From the NCBI GenBank assembly GCA_965242495.1, contig OZ251446.1:1736001-1800000 (forward strand): a stretch of DNA of 64,000 bases, given 5' to 3'. The notes under the pieces were generated by a model. It ran no database searches. It was not told where the DNA came from and saw only the letters and a program-made list of their open reading frames with translations. Below, piece by piece: positions 44,485 to 52,124 of the stretch (within the stretch, counting starts at the first letter, position 1; every line of letters starts with the position of its first letter). A program made the position numbers and the translations under genes. Origin of the DNA: CBDESN01 sp965242495 (lineage in GTDB: Bacteria > Pseudomonadota > Alphaproteobacteria > MPNO01).

Positions 44485-45429
44485 TCAGTCATCGGTCCGA
44501 CGCACCAGCCGTTCGATCGACCAGTCGGCTTCGGCGCCGAGCGCCTCGCCGAGATGGCCGATGAAGGCGGTGAGGCGCGGCGGCTGGTGTCGGTTCTTCG
44601 GGTAGCAGACGAAGACCGGCACGCCGCGGAGGACGTGATCCGGCATCACGATCTGCAACCGGCCGACATCGACATCGCCAGCGATCAGAAAGTCCATCAG
44701 ATAAGCCAAGCCGGCGCCCGACACCGCCGCCTGATGGACGGCCTGGATGTCGTTGGCGTTGAAGACGGAGACGATGGGGACGGGCAAGTCCTTGTCGCCG
44801 ATGCGAAGCGTCCAGTCGCGCAGACGTCCGGATCTCGGGCGCACGTAGTTGAGGCATTTATGCCCGGCGAGGTCGGCGGGCGTGCGCGGCGCGCCATACC
44901 GTCGCAGATAGTCGGGCGCGGCGCAGACCGCATAGCCGATGGCGCAGAGCCGGCGGGCTACGAAGCTGCCGGTCGCCGGCTCGCCGAGGACGAAAGAGGC
45001 ATCCACGCCTTCCTCGGCCGGGTCCATGGCGCCGTCGTTGACGGTGACGTCCACGCTCACCTCCGGGTAGCGGGCGAGAAATTCCGCGAGCGCGGGAACG
45101 ATCACCATGCGCCCGAAGCCGCGCGGGACCTGGATGCGGAGGGGGCCGCGGGGCGCGCCGCCAGCTTCGGCCAAGCCGGCCTCGGCGTCTTCGAGGTCGG
45201 CGAGGGCGCGCCGGCAGCGTTCGAAATAGACGCCGCCCTCCGCGGTCAGCGAGAGACGCCGCGTCGTCCGGTCGACGAGGCGCGCGCCCAGCCGGGATTC
45301 GAGCCGGGCGATCGCCCGGCTGACGCCCGAGGCCGAGAGGCCGAGCTGGCGCGCCGCCTCGGTGAAGCTCGCGCTCTGAGCGACGCGCACGAAGACGGCG
45401 ATGCCGTCGAGACCGTCCCGTCCGGACAT
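44485..45429 (-). CDS. LysR-family transcriptional regulator
   Basis: A 314-residue regulator. The N-terminal winged helix is typical: SFTEAARQLGLSASGVSRAIARLE (about residues 21-44) followed by RLVDRTTRRLSLTAEG. The C-terminal effector domain resembles the AaeR/DsdC-like class with GEPATGSFVARRL and VFNANDIQAVHQAAVSG. It is encoded upstream of the catabolic operon in the same direction, with a 98-base spacer, and is a likely regulator of it. It is 17 bases downstream of the BNR-repeat gene. Confidence 0.92.
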   Translation of the reverse strand: MSGRDGLDGIAVFVRVAQSASFTEAARQLGLSASGVSRAIARLESRLGARLVDRTTRRLSLTAEGGVYFERCRRALADLEDAEAGLAEAGGAPRGPLRIQVPRGFGRMVIVPALAEFLARYPEVSVDVTVNDGAMDPAEEGVDASFVLGEPATGSFVARRLCAIGYAVCAAPDYLRRYGAPRTPADLAGHKCLNYVRPRSGRLRDWTLRIGDKDLPVPIVSVFNANDIQAVHQAAVSGAGLAYLMDFLIAGDVDVGRLQIVMPDHVLRGVPVFVCYPKNRHQPPRLTAFIGHLGEALGAEADWSIERLVRRTDD

Positions 45430-45446
45430 GGGCGGGCCGCGGCGGC

Positions 45447-46442
45447 TCAGGCGGCGCTGACCGGGGCGATGCCGAGAACCGGCGGCAGGCCGGCGGCGAT
45501 GCGCGCGAACTCCTCGCCGCCGTCCAGGCTCGCCCAGACCTCGCCGTCGTTCATGCCGACGAAGACCGAATCGGGCGCGTCGGGGTGGACCGCGATCGAG
45601 CGAGGCGCCGCCTCCATGCGCATGGATAGGCCGCCGGTGAGCCGTCGCCAACCGAGCCCTTCGTCCGTGCTGCGGTAGAAGCCGGCCCCTGGCCCGCCCG
45701 GCCGCCCCCAACCCGGCGGCGGCGCCTCGGCGCCAGCGGTGAACAGCCTGTCCGGCCGATCCGGATGCGCCGCGACGCCGATCAGATACGGGTGAGCGAT
45801 CCCGGCATTCGCGTCGGTGAAGCTGACGCCCCCGTCGGCGCTGCGATAGAGCCCCTTGCCGGAGGCCGAGAGGACCACGCCGGGGTCGCCCGGCAGCACG
45901 ATGACGGTATGGGAATCGAATTCGGCGCCGTCCTTGACGTTGACCCAGCTTTCGCCCCCGTCGGTCGAGCGCACGAGCCAGCCCTCCTCGATCGCGCCGA
46001 AGACGACGCCGGGGTCCGCGGCGCTGAGGCCGATGCCGCGCACATGGGCGACATAGGGAGGCCCGGGGAAGGTCCAGTCCTTCCGCGTCGGGAGCCGGCG
46101 GAGCGATTCCAGTTCGGTCCAACTGTCTCCATCATCGGTCGACCTGAAGATGCAGGCGGGTTCGGTCCCGACATAGAGGTCGCCGGTCGTCGGATGCCGG
46201 GCCAGCGACAGCGCGTGCTTGTAGACGAGGCCTCGGTTCTTTTCCGACCAGCTTCGCCCGGCGTCGTCGGTCCGCCAGACCCCGGCGCGCTCCGTCGCCG
46301 CCCAGACGCGGGCGGGGTCGTCGGGATCGGCAAGTATCCAGCGCACGCCGCCCTTGTCGTCGAGCCCGAGCGAACGCGGCGCGTCGTCGGGTTCGACGGA
46401 ATAGACGCCTCGCGCGGTCGCGACGAACAGGGCCGTGCGCAT
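45447..46442 (-). CDS. BNR/sortilin-like beta-propeller protein
   Basis: A 331-residue soluble protein built of repeated bladed strands with Asp-box-like motifs: WRTDDAGRSWSE, FRSTDDGDSWTE, VRSTDGGESWVN, YRSADGGVSFTD and YRSTDEGLGWRR, spaced by about 45-70 residues. This is the pattern of exo-sialidase/VPS10-type propellers, but no signal peptide or catalytic set of a sialidase is seen, so it is better called a propeller protein of unknown role. The ATG was chosen because homology to the first blade begins there. It precedes the LysR gene and diverges from a cupin gene. Confidence 0.8.
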   Translation of the reverse strand: MRTALFVATARGVYSVEPDDAPRSLGLDDKGGVRWILADPDDPARVWAATERAGVWRTDDAGRSWSEKNRGLVYKHALSLARHPTTGDLYVGTEPACIFRSTDDGDSWTELESLRRLPTRKDWTFPGPPYVAHVRGIGLSAADPGVVFGAIEEGWLVRSTDGGESWVNVKDGAEFDSHTVIVLPGDPGVVLSASGKGLYRSADGGVSFTDANAGIAHPYLIGVAAHPDRPDRLFTAGAEAPPPGWGRPGGPGAGFYRSTDEGLGWRRLTGGLSMRMEAAPRSIAVHPDAPDSVFVGMNDGEVWASLDGGEEFARIAAGLPPVLGIAPVSAA

Positions 46443-46569
46443 ATCGACATCCAATCGGATGGCGTGCCCGATTGAGCCTTCCGGGATTTCCCATGTCAAG
46501 CCGCGCGAAAGCGGGGCAGGATGCCGGCGGCGACGGGCCGGGCCGGCGGAGCGAAGCGGGAGGACGAGG

Positions 46570-47013
46570 ATGACCTTCGACATACGCCGCGTGGTCACGA
46601 AGCAGGGCGCGGCCGGCGGGTCGGCGGCGATGATCGACGCGCCGGCCGCGAACCCGACTTCGCGCCGGCGCGGCCACGACTCGCAGTTGATCTGGAGTAC
46701 GGATTCAACCCCGGCCCGACTGGCGGGGGACGAGGACATGGGCGCCCGCGCGCTCGGGCGCCCGCCGCCCGCGCGCGGGACGGTCTTCCGGGTGATCGAG
46801 ATCCAGCCGGGGGCGGAAGTGGAGATGCACCGGACCGACACGATCGACTACGTAGCCGTGATGTCGGGCGAGATGGACATGCTGCTCGACGACTCGACGG
46901 TCCGTCTGCGGGCGGGCGACGTCCTGGTCCAGCGCGGCGCTTGGCACGGCTGGGCCAACAACGGCGACCGGGCCTGCCGCTTCGCGGTCGTGCTGCTCGA
47001 CGCGACGCGGTGA
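46570..47013 (+). CDS. Single-domain cupin protein
   Basis: A 147-residue cupin. The first motif includes MHRTDTIDYVAVMSGEMDML and the second RLRAGDVLVQRGAWHGWANNG, with the Asp of GDV and the His of WHGW in the usual places. The His of MHRTDTIDY and the later His are potential metal ligands. GGGAGGACGAGG abuts the ATG. It is convergent with the adenine-deaminase-like gene and divergent from the propeller gene. Function is open. Confidence 0.85.
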   Translation: MTFDIRRVVTKQGAAGGSAAMIDAPAANPTSRRRGHDSQLIWSTDSTPARLAGDEDMGARALGRPPPARGTVFRVIEIQPGAEVEMHRTDTIDYVAVMSGEMDMLLDDSTVRLRAGDVLVQRGAWHGWANNGDRACRFAVVLLDATR

Positions 47014-47023
47014 CCGACGGCGG

Positions 47024-48730
47024 TCACGCGGCGAGCAGTTCGAGCCGGTCCACGTCGACCAGTCCGCGGTCGGTGATCTTGAGATGGGGGATTACCGGCA
47101 GCGGCAGGAAGGCGAGTTGCAGGAAGGGCTCGGCCAACGGGCAGCCCATGCCGGCGACGACGCGGCGCAGCGCGCGCAGCTCCTCGCGCACCGTCTCGAA
47201 CGGGCGATCGCTCATCAGCCCGGCGATCGGGAATCCGATTTCGCCGATCACCGCGCCCCCGCGCACGGCGACGAAGCCGCCCTGGAGCTCGATCAGCCGG
47301 TTCACCGCGACCGCCATGTCGGCGTCCGCGGCGCCGACGACGATCACGTTGTGACTGTCATGGCCGACGCTCGACGCCAGTGCGCCGGACTCGAAGGCGA
47401 ACCCCTTGACGAAGCCGCGCCCGACGTTCCGGTTCTTGCCGTGACGGGAGAGCACGCAGACCTTGAGCGCGTCCTGGCCGGGGTCGGGTTCGCGGCATCC
47501 TCTCGCATAGGGCAACGACAGCGTGAGGCGCTCGGTCACTACGGTTCCCGGAATCACGCCGATGACCGGGCCGGTCGGCCCCGCAGCGGGCGCGTGGAAC
47601 AGTTCGGGCGCCACCGGATCGAGCTTCACCGAATCGTAGCCGACCGGCGCGACCGCCGCGCCGGAGAAGCGGTCCGGCGTCACCATCGCGCCGTCCTTGA
47701 TCACGCTGCGGACGGCGCAGCTCGGGAGATCGTCCACCAACACGAGGTCCGCGCGATAGCCGGGCGCTACGAGCCCGCGGTCCCGGAGGCCGAAACCCTG
47801 GGCGGCGGACCAGCTGGCCGAACGGTAGACCGCGGCGGGCGGCGCGCCCGCGGCGAGTGCGGTCCGGATCAGGTGGTCGATATGGCCTTCCTCGGCGATG
47901 TCGATCGGGTTGCGGTCATCGGTGCAGAAGGCGACGAAGGGCGAGGTCCGCTCGGTTAGGAGCGGCGCCAGCTTGGCCGCGTCCTTGCAGGCGCTGCCGT
48001 CCCGGATCAGCAGCTGAAATCCCTTGCGCAGTTTCTCCAGCGCCTCGCCGCGCGACGTGCTCTCGTGGCAGTTGTGGATGCCGCAGGCGGCATAGGCGTT
48101 GAGCTCGTAGCCGGACAGCAGCGGCGCATGACCGTCGATATGGGCGCCCTCGAACGCGATCAGCTTGTCGAGGGCCTCGTCGGCGTGGGCGAACACGTCG
48201 CCGAAGCTCATGAACTCGGCGAGTCCGATCACCGCCGGATGGTGGCGATACTTCACCAGATCGGCGGCGTCGAGGCGCGCGCCCGCGGTTTCCAGCGCGG
48301 TCGAGGGCACGCAGCTCGAGAGCTGCACGCGAAGGTCCATCACCGTGCGTCCGGCGCTCGCCAGGAAGTATTCGAGGCCCGCGGCGCCCAGCACGTTGAC
48401 GATCTCGTGCGGGTCGCAGACTGCGGTCGTGGTGCCGCGCGGCAACGCGCAGCGGTCGAATTCGGCCGGCGTGACGCAGGTGCTTTCGACATGGACATGG
48501 GTGTCAATGAAGCCGGGGACGACCACGGCCCCGCGCCCGTCGATGACGTGGGCGGCGTCGTAGGACTCGCAGATGCCGACGATCAACCCGCCGCCGATGG
48601 CTACGTCGCCCGCGAGGAGTTCGCCGGTCGCCAGGTCGAGAATCCGCGCCCCCCGGATCACCGTATCGGCGGGTCGCCGGCCGAGCGCCTGGTCGATCCG
48701 CGTCTTGAGCCGGTCTCTGTCGAGCGCCAT
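47024..48730 (-). CDS. ade: Adenine deaminase-like amidohydrolase
   Basis: A 568-residue metal-dependent enzyme of the adenine deaminase family. FIDTHVHVESTCVTP holds the first metal His pair. Further ligand-type residues occur in GIHNCHESTS and CTDDRNPIDIAEEGHID. The C-terminal domain has SVGHDSHNVIVVG and VAVRGGAVIGEI. The ATG with an AGGAGG 8 bases upstream is preferred over a GTG three codons earlier that overlaps it. It is last in a leftward operon with a UbiD and a molybdenum hydroxylase, so it may open a heterocycle rather than deaminate adenine. Confidence 0.85.
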   Translation of the reverse strand: MALDRDRLKTRIDQALGRRPADTVIRGARILDLATGELLAGDVAIGGGLIVGICESYDAAHVIDGRGAVVVPGFIDTHVHVESTCVTPAEFDRCALPRGTTTAVCDPHEIVNVLGAAGLEYFLASAGRTVMDLRVQLSSCVPSTALETAGARLDAADLVKYRHHPAVIGLAEFMSFGDVFAHADEALDKLIAFEGAHIDGHAPLLSGYELNAYAACGIHNCHESTSRGEALEKLRKGFQLLIRDGSACKDAAKLAPLLTERTSPFVAFCTDDRNPIDIAEEGHIDHLIRTALAAGAPPAAVYRSASWSAAQGFGLRDRGLVAPGYRADLVLVDDLPSCAVRSVIKDGAMVTPDRFSGAAVAPVGYDSVKLDPVAPELFHAPAAGPTGPVIGVIPGTVVTERLTLSLPYARGCREPDPGQDALKVCVLSRHGKNRNVGRGFVKGFAFESGALASSVGHDSHNVIVVGAADADMAVAVNRLIELQGGFVAVRGGAVIGEIGFPIAGLMSDRPFETVREELRALRRVVAGMGCPLAEPFLQLAFLPLPVIPHLKITDRGLVDVDRLELLAA

Positions 48731-48749
48731 GCGGTCCACCTCCTCCCGC

Positions 48750-50120
48750 CTATCGCAGCATGTGGGCCAGAATCCCGGCCGCGCGCGCGGCGGCCTCGTC
48801 CGACACCGCGGCGCGGACGCCCTCGAACCCTTCGCTGCGCGTCGCGTCGAGCGCCATCCGCGAAGTCGTCCCGTCGCCCGCGGACGAGGGATCGAGCGCG
48901 CTGCCCGGGAGACCGTCCACCAGCAGCACGTCGCGATGCGGCTGGAAATGCGTCGCCAGCGCCCACAGGACCGCGCCGTCGTCGGTCACGTCGATGTCCT
49001 CGTCCACCGCGATCACCGTCTTGAGATAGGGGTCCCAGCCCAGCAGGCCCAGCATCGCTTGGCGCGCTTCGCCCGGGCGCAGCTGGCGCAGCGCCACATA
49101 GGCGTGGAAATGCACGCCGGAGTTCGGATAGTGGACCGCGGTCACGCCGGGAAAACGCTCCTTCAGCTTCTCGACCATCTCCGACTCGCGCGGCACCCGG
49201 CTCAGGTTGAGATGCTCGGCGGCGCTCCCGCCGAGCACGTCGACCAGCATCGCGTCGCGCCGGGACATGACCGTCTCGACCCGCAGCAGATTGCGGGTCG
49301 ACCGGTCGGAGGAATAGCCGGTGAACTCGCCGAACGGTCCCTCCTCGACCTCGGCCGACGGATCGACCACGCCTTCGAGCGCGTATTCGGCGGCGGCCGG
49401 CACCGCGATCCCGTAGCGCGGCGTGCGCACGACCTCGAGCGGCTCGCCGAGCAACCCGCCGGCGACGCGGCGCTCGTCCGCCCCGTAGCCCAGGCGCGCC
49501 GACGCCGCGAGCATGACCAGGGGGTGGCAGCCGATCACCATCGCCACCGGCAACGCCTCGCCCCGTTCGGCCGCCGCCGCCAGCAGACGCCAGAGATGGC
49601 CGCGCGAATGCAGGCTGGTCGCCAGCCCGGTCGGCGAATGAAGCATCGCCCGGTGGTAGCTCAGATTGCCGAGGCCCGACGCCCTGTCCTCGGCGACGAT
49701 CAGCCCGTTGGTGACGTAGGGCGCGCGGTCGGTCGCGAAATGCCGGAGCATGGGAAGGGCCGTCAGGTCGATCGAGCGTTGCTCGACGCGGTCGGTCACC
49801 GGTCCCGACTCCACCGCGCGCGGATCGCAGGCGTCGCGGGCGCGGGCCTGATAGGCCTCGTGGATCCGCTCCGGCGGCGCGTCCAGCAGCCGCCCGATGC
49901 GCCGGCGCGACCCGAAGACGTTGGTCGCCACCGGGACGCCCAGCCCCCGCACCCGGTTGAAGAGCAGCAGCGGGTCGCGCCGGCGCGCCGCCAGCAGGGA
50001 CGCCACCGCGGTCACGTCCTGGTCCGGCGACAGCTCGTCGTCCACCACCATCACGTCGTCGGGATGGTCGGAGCGGTAGCGCTCCAGAAACAGGTGGAAG
50101 TCCTGCCGGTCGCTGTTCAT
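48750..50120 (-). CDS. UbiD-family decarboxylase, second copy
   Basis: A 456-residue UbiD-family protein. The core EGPFGEFTGY lies near residue 256, preceded by YGIAVPAAAEYALEGVV, and followed by VVNP-type elements such as DPYLKTVIAVDEDIDVTDD. It is shorter than the 527-residue UbiD at the left end and only distantly similar. It probably uses prenylated FMN to decarboxylate an aromatic or heteroaromatic acid made by the operon. It lies 30 bases after the amidohydrolase gene. Confidence 0.87.
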   Translation of the reverse strand: MNSDRQDFHLFLERYRSDHPDDVMVVDDELSPDQDVTAVASLLAARRRDPLLLFNRVRGLGVPVATNVFGSRRRIGRLLDAPPERIHEAYQARARDACDPRAVESGPVTDRVEQRSIDLTALPMLRHFATDRAPYVTNGLIVAEDRASGLGNLSYHRAMLHSPTGLATSLHSRGHLWRLLAAAAERGEALPVAMVIGCHPLVMLAASARLGYGADERRVAGGLLGEPLEVVRTPRYGIAVPAAAEYALEGVVDPSAEVEEGPFGEFTGYSSDRSTRNLLRVETVMSRRDAMLVDVLGGSAAEHLNLSRVPRESEMVEKLKERFPGVTAVHYPNSGVHFHAYVALRQLRPGEARQAMLGLLGWDPYLKTVIAVDEDIDVTDDGAVLWALATHFQPHRDVLLVDGLPGSALDPSSAGDGTTSRMALDATRSEGFEGVRAAVSDEAAARAAGILAHMLR

Positions 50121-50150
50121 CGGCCGGGCCGCTCGCGCGCCCGCGCCGAC

Positions 50151-51065
50151 TTACGCGCCGCCGGCGTAGGTGTCGGTCAGCCGCGCCTCCGCCTCCGCCA
50201 TCGTGCGCGGCGGCGGCGTGGGCTTGATGTCCAGGAGTCGCGCCACGTTGTTGCCGAGATAGTCCTCCAGCGTGTCCTCGTCCAGGTTCATCCCCTGGGG
50301 CGGCTCGTGGCACAGCACCTCCAGATGGCGCAGCCACATGCCGGGCTCGTTGGGCGGCGAATCGGTGCCGAACACCAGCTTGTGCCGAGGCAGCTCCTTG
50401 GCGAACTCGACGATGCGCGATTGCAGGCACCAGCCCGATTCGACGTAGCAGTTGGGCGCGTCCATGGCCATCCAGAACGCCTCGAAACAATAGACGCCGC
50501 CGGTCTGCACGCCGAAATGCGCCAGGATGAAGGTCACGTTCGGGAACTCGCGGATGATCGGATAGAACTGCGTCGGGATGCTGTAGGGGCCGTCGCCGGT
50601 GTGGATCAGCACGATGACGCCCAGCTCGTCGCATTTGCGCATCGCCGGCCGCAGCCAGTCGAGGGCGCGGTCCGGACGGTAGGCGTGCATGTTGGCGTGC
50701 AGCTTCAGCATCTTGAAGCCGTACTCCTTGACGTGGAACTCCAGCTCGGCGGCGCCGTTCTCCGGCCCGAACCGGGGGTTGTAGGTAAAGTTGCCGATGA
50801 ACCGGTCGGGATGGGCTTGGCAGAGTTCGGCGATATAGGACATGTACTCGCGGATGCCCTCGCGCCCCATCGCCTTCCCGTCCCGATGCGCGGTATTGCC
50901 GGGCGGGGGCTGGATCAGCCCCATGTCGATGCGGCGGGGCTTGCCGTTGATCGTATAGGGGCCGTCCATCATCTTGAGCATGCGCTCGCCGTTGAACGGA
51001 GCGCCGGTATGGCGCCACGCCTCGTCGACGATGTTGGTCGGGTGAAGATGCGTGTCGATGATCAT
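50151..51065 (-). CDS. Amidohydrolase-family (ACMSD-like) metal-dependent hydrolase
   Basis: A 304-residue TIM-barrel hydrolase. IDTHLHPTN gives the first HxH, VLIHTGDGPYS and ILAHFGVQTG the next two His, and VFGTDSPPNE the conserved Asp. This is the Amidohydro_2 pattern of aminocarboxymuconate-semialdehyde decarboxylase and 2-pyrone hydrolases. A role in a decarboxylation or ring-opening step alongside UbiD is inferred. It lies 42 bases after the CobW gene. Confidence 0.88.
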   Translation of the reverse strand: MIIDTHLHPTNIVDEAWRHTGAPFNGERMLKMMDGPYTINGKPRRIDMGLIQPPPGNTAHRDGKAMGREGIREYMSYIAELCQAHPDRFIGNFTYNPRFGPENGAAELEFHVKEYGFKMLKLHANMHAYRPDRALDWLRPAMRKCDELGVIVLIHTGDGPYSIPTQFYPIIREFPNVTFILAHFGVQTGGVYCFEAFWMAMDAPNCYVESGWCLQSRIVEFAKELPRHKLVFGTDSPPNEPGMWLRHLEVLCHEPPQGMNLDEDTLEDYLGNNVARLLDIKPTPPPRTMAEAEARLTDTYAGGA

Positions 51066-51107
51066 TCCTTGGCCTCTCGCGTTGCGTGTCGACGGCGGGC
51101 GGACGGT

Positions 51108-52124
51108 TCAGGGCGACCGCGCCCGGCAGGCGTCGAGGAGCGCCTCGAGCGTCGGACGATCGAGACCCCGGCCGATGAAGACGATCTTGCTCGATGGGCG
51201 CTCGCCCCCCCAGGGGACGCCGGGCTGAATGTCGATCAGCCGATGGACGCCCTGCAAGACGTATCGCCGATCGTCTCCGGCGATGCGCAGGATGCCCTTG
51301 AGGCGGTAGACGTCGTCGCCCCTGGCCCGGAGCAGCCGATCCAGCTCCGCTTCCAGGCGGGCGCGGTCGAGCGGCTCGTCCAGGACCAGGGCCACCGAAT
51401 CGACGGAGGGGTCGTGCGCATGCCGGTGCGCGTGCTCGTCGAGGAAATCGGGGTCGGTCGATAGCGCCGGCGACGGCGTGAACGCGCCGATGCCGAGGAT
51501 GTTGTCGAGATCGATGCGCGCATAGCTCGACCGTACGATGTCGGCGGTCTCGTTGAGTGCGTGGATGCGCTCCTCGACGGCCCGGAGTCGGGCCTCGTCC
51601 ACCAGGTCGATCTTGTTGACGACGACGCGGTCGGCGACGACGAGCTGATCGACCGCCTGGTTGTCGGCCCCGGCGAGGCAGGGATCGTCGAGATGGTTTT
51701 CGATATGCGCCGCATCGACCATCGCGACGATGGCGTCGAGCGTCACCTGCCGCGCGATTTCGGGGTCGACGAAGAAGGCGGTCGCGACCGGCGTCGGGTC
51801 GGCGAGTCCGCTGGTCTCGACCAGGATGTGGTCGAACCGCTCGCGCCGGACCATCAGCTTGCGCAACAGCTCGACGAGATCGTTGCGGACGTCGGCGACG
51901 CAGCAGATGCAGCCGTTGGTCATCTGGAAGATCTCTTCCTCGGAGGTCAGCACCAGATCGGAATCGACGTCGATCTCCCCGAATTCGTTCTCGATGACGG
52001 CGATGCGGCGCCCGTGCTTCTCGGTGAGAATGCGATTGAGAAGCGTCGTCTTGCCTGCCCCCAGGAAGCCGGTGAGGATGGTCACCGGCACGCTGCGCGA
52101 AGCGATCGGCGGCGGCGCGATCAT
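51108..52124 (-). CDS. CobW/COG0523-family GTP-dependent metallochaperone
   Basis: A 338-residue G3E-family GTPase. Walker A is GFLGAGKTTLL with K25. The metal-binding motif is GCICC (C72, C74, C75). VVNKIDLVD is the nucleotide specificity loop. A His-rich stretch, DEHAHRHAHD near residue 225, is typical of chaperones for zinc, cobalt or iron. The C-terminal domain has the CobW-C layout with ILRIAGDDRRYVLQGVHR. Its ATG overlaps the stop of the hydroxylase large subunit (ATGA), pointing to metal delivery to a partner in the same operon. Confidence 0.92.
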   Translation of the reverse strand: MIAPPPIASRSVPVTILTGFLGAGKTTLLNRILTEKHGRRIAVIENEFGEIDVDSDLVLTSEEEIFQMTNGCICCVADVRNDLVELLRKLMVRRERFDHILVETSGLADPTPVATAFFVDPEIARQVTLDAIVAMVDAAHIENHLDDPCLAGADNQAVDQLVVADRVVVNKIDLVDEARLRAVEERIHALNETADIVRSSYARIDLDNILGIGAFTPSPALSTDPDFLDEHAHRHAHDPSVDSVALVLDEPLDRARLEAELDRLLRARGDDVYRLKGILRIAGDDRRYVLQGVHRLIDIQPGVPWGGERPSSKIVFIGRGLDRPTLEALLDACRARSP

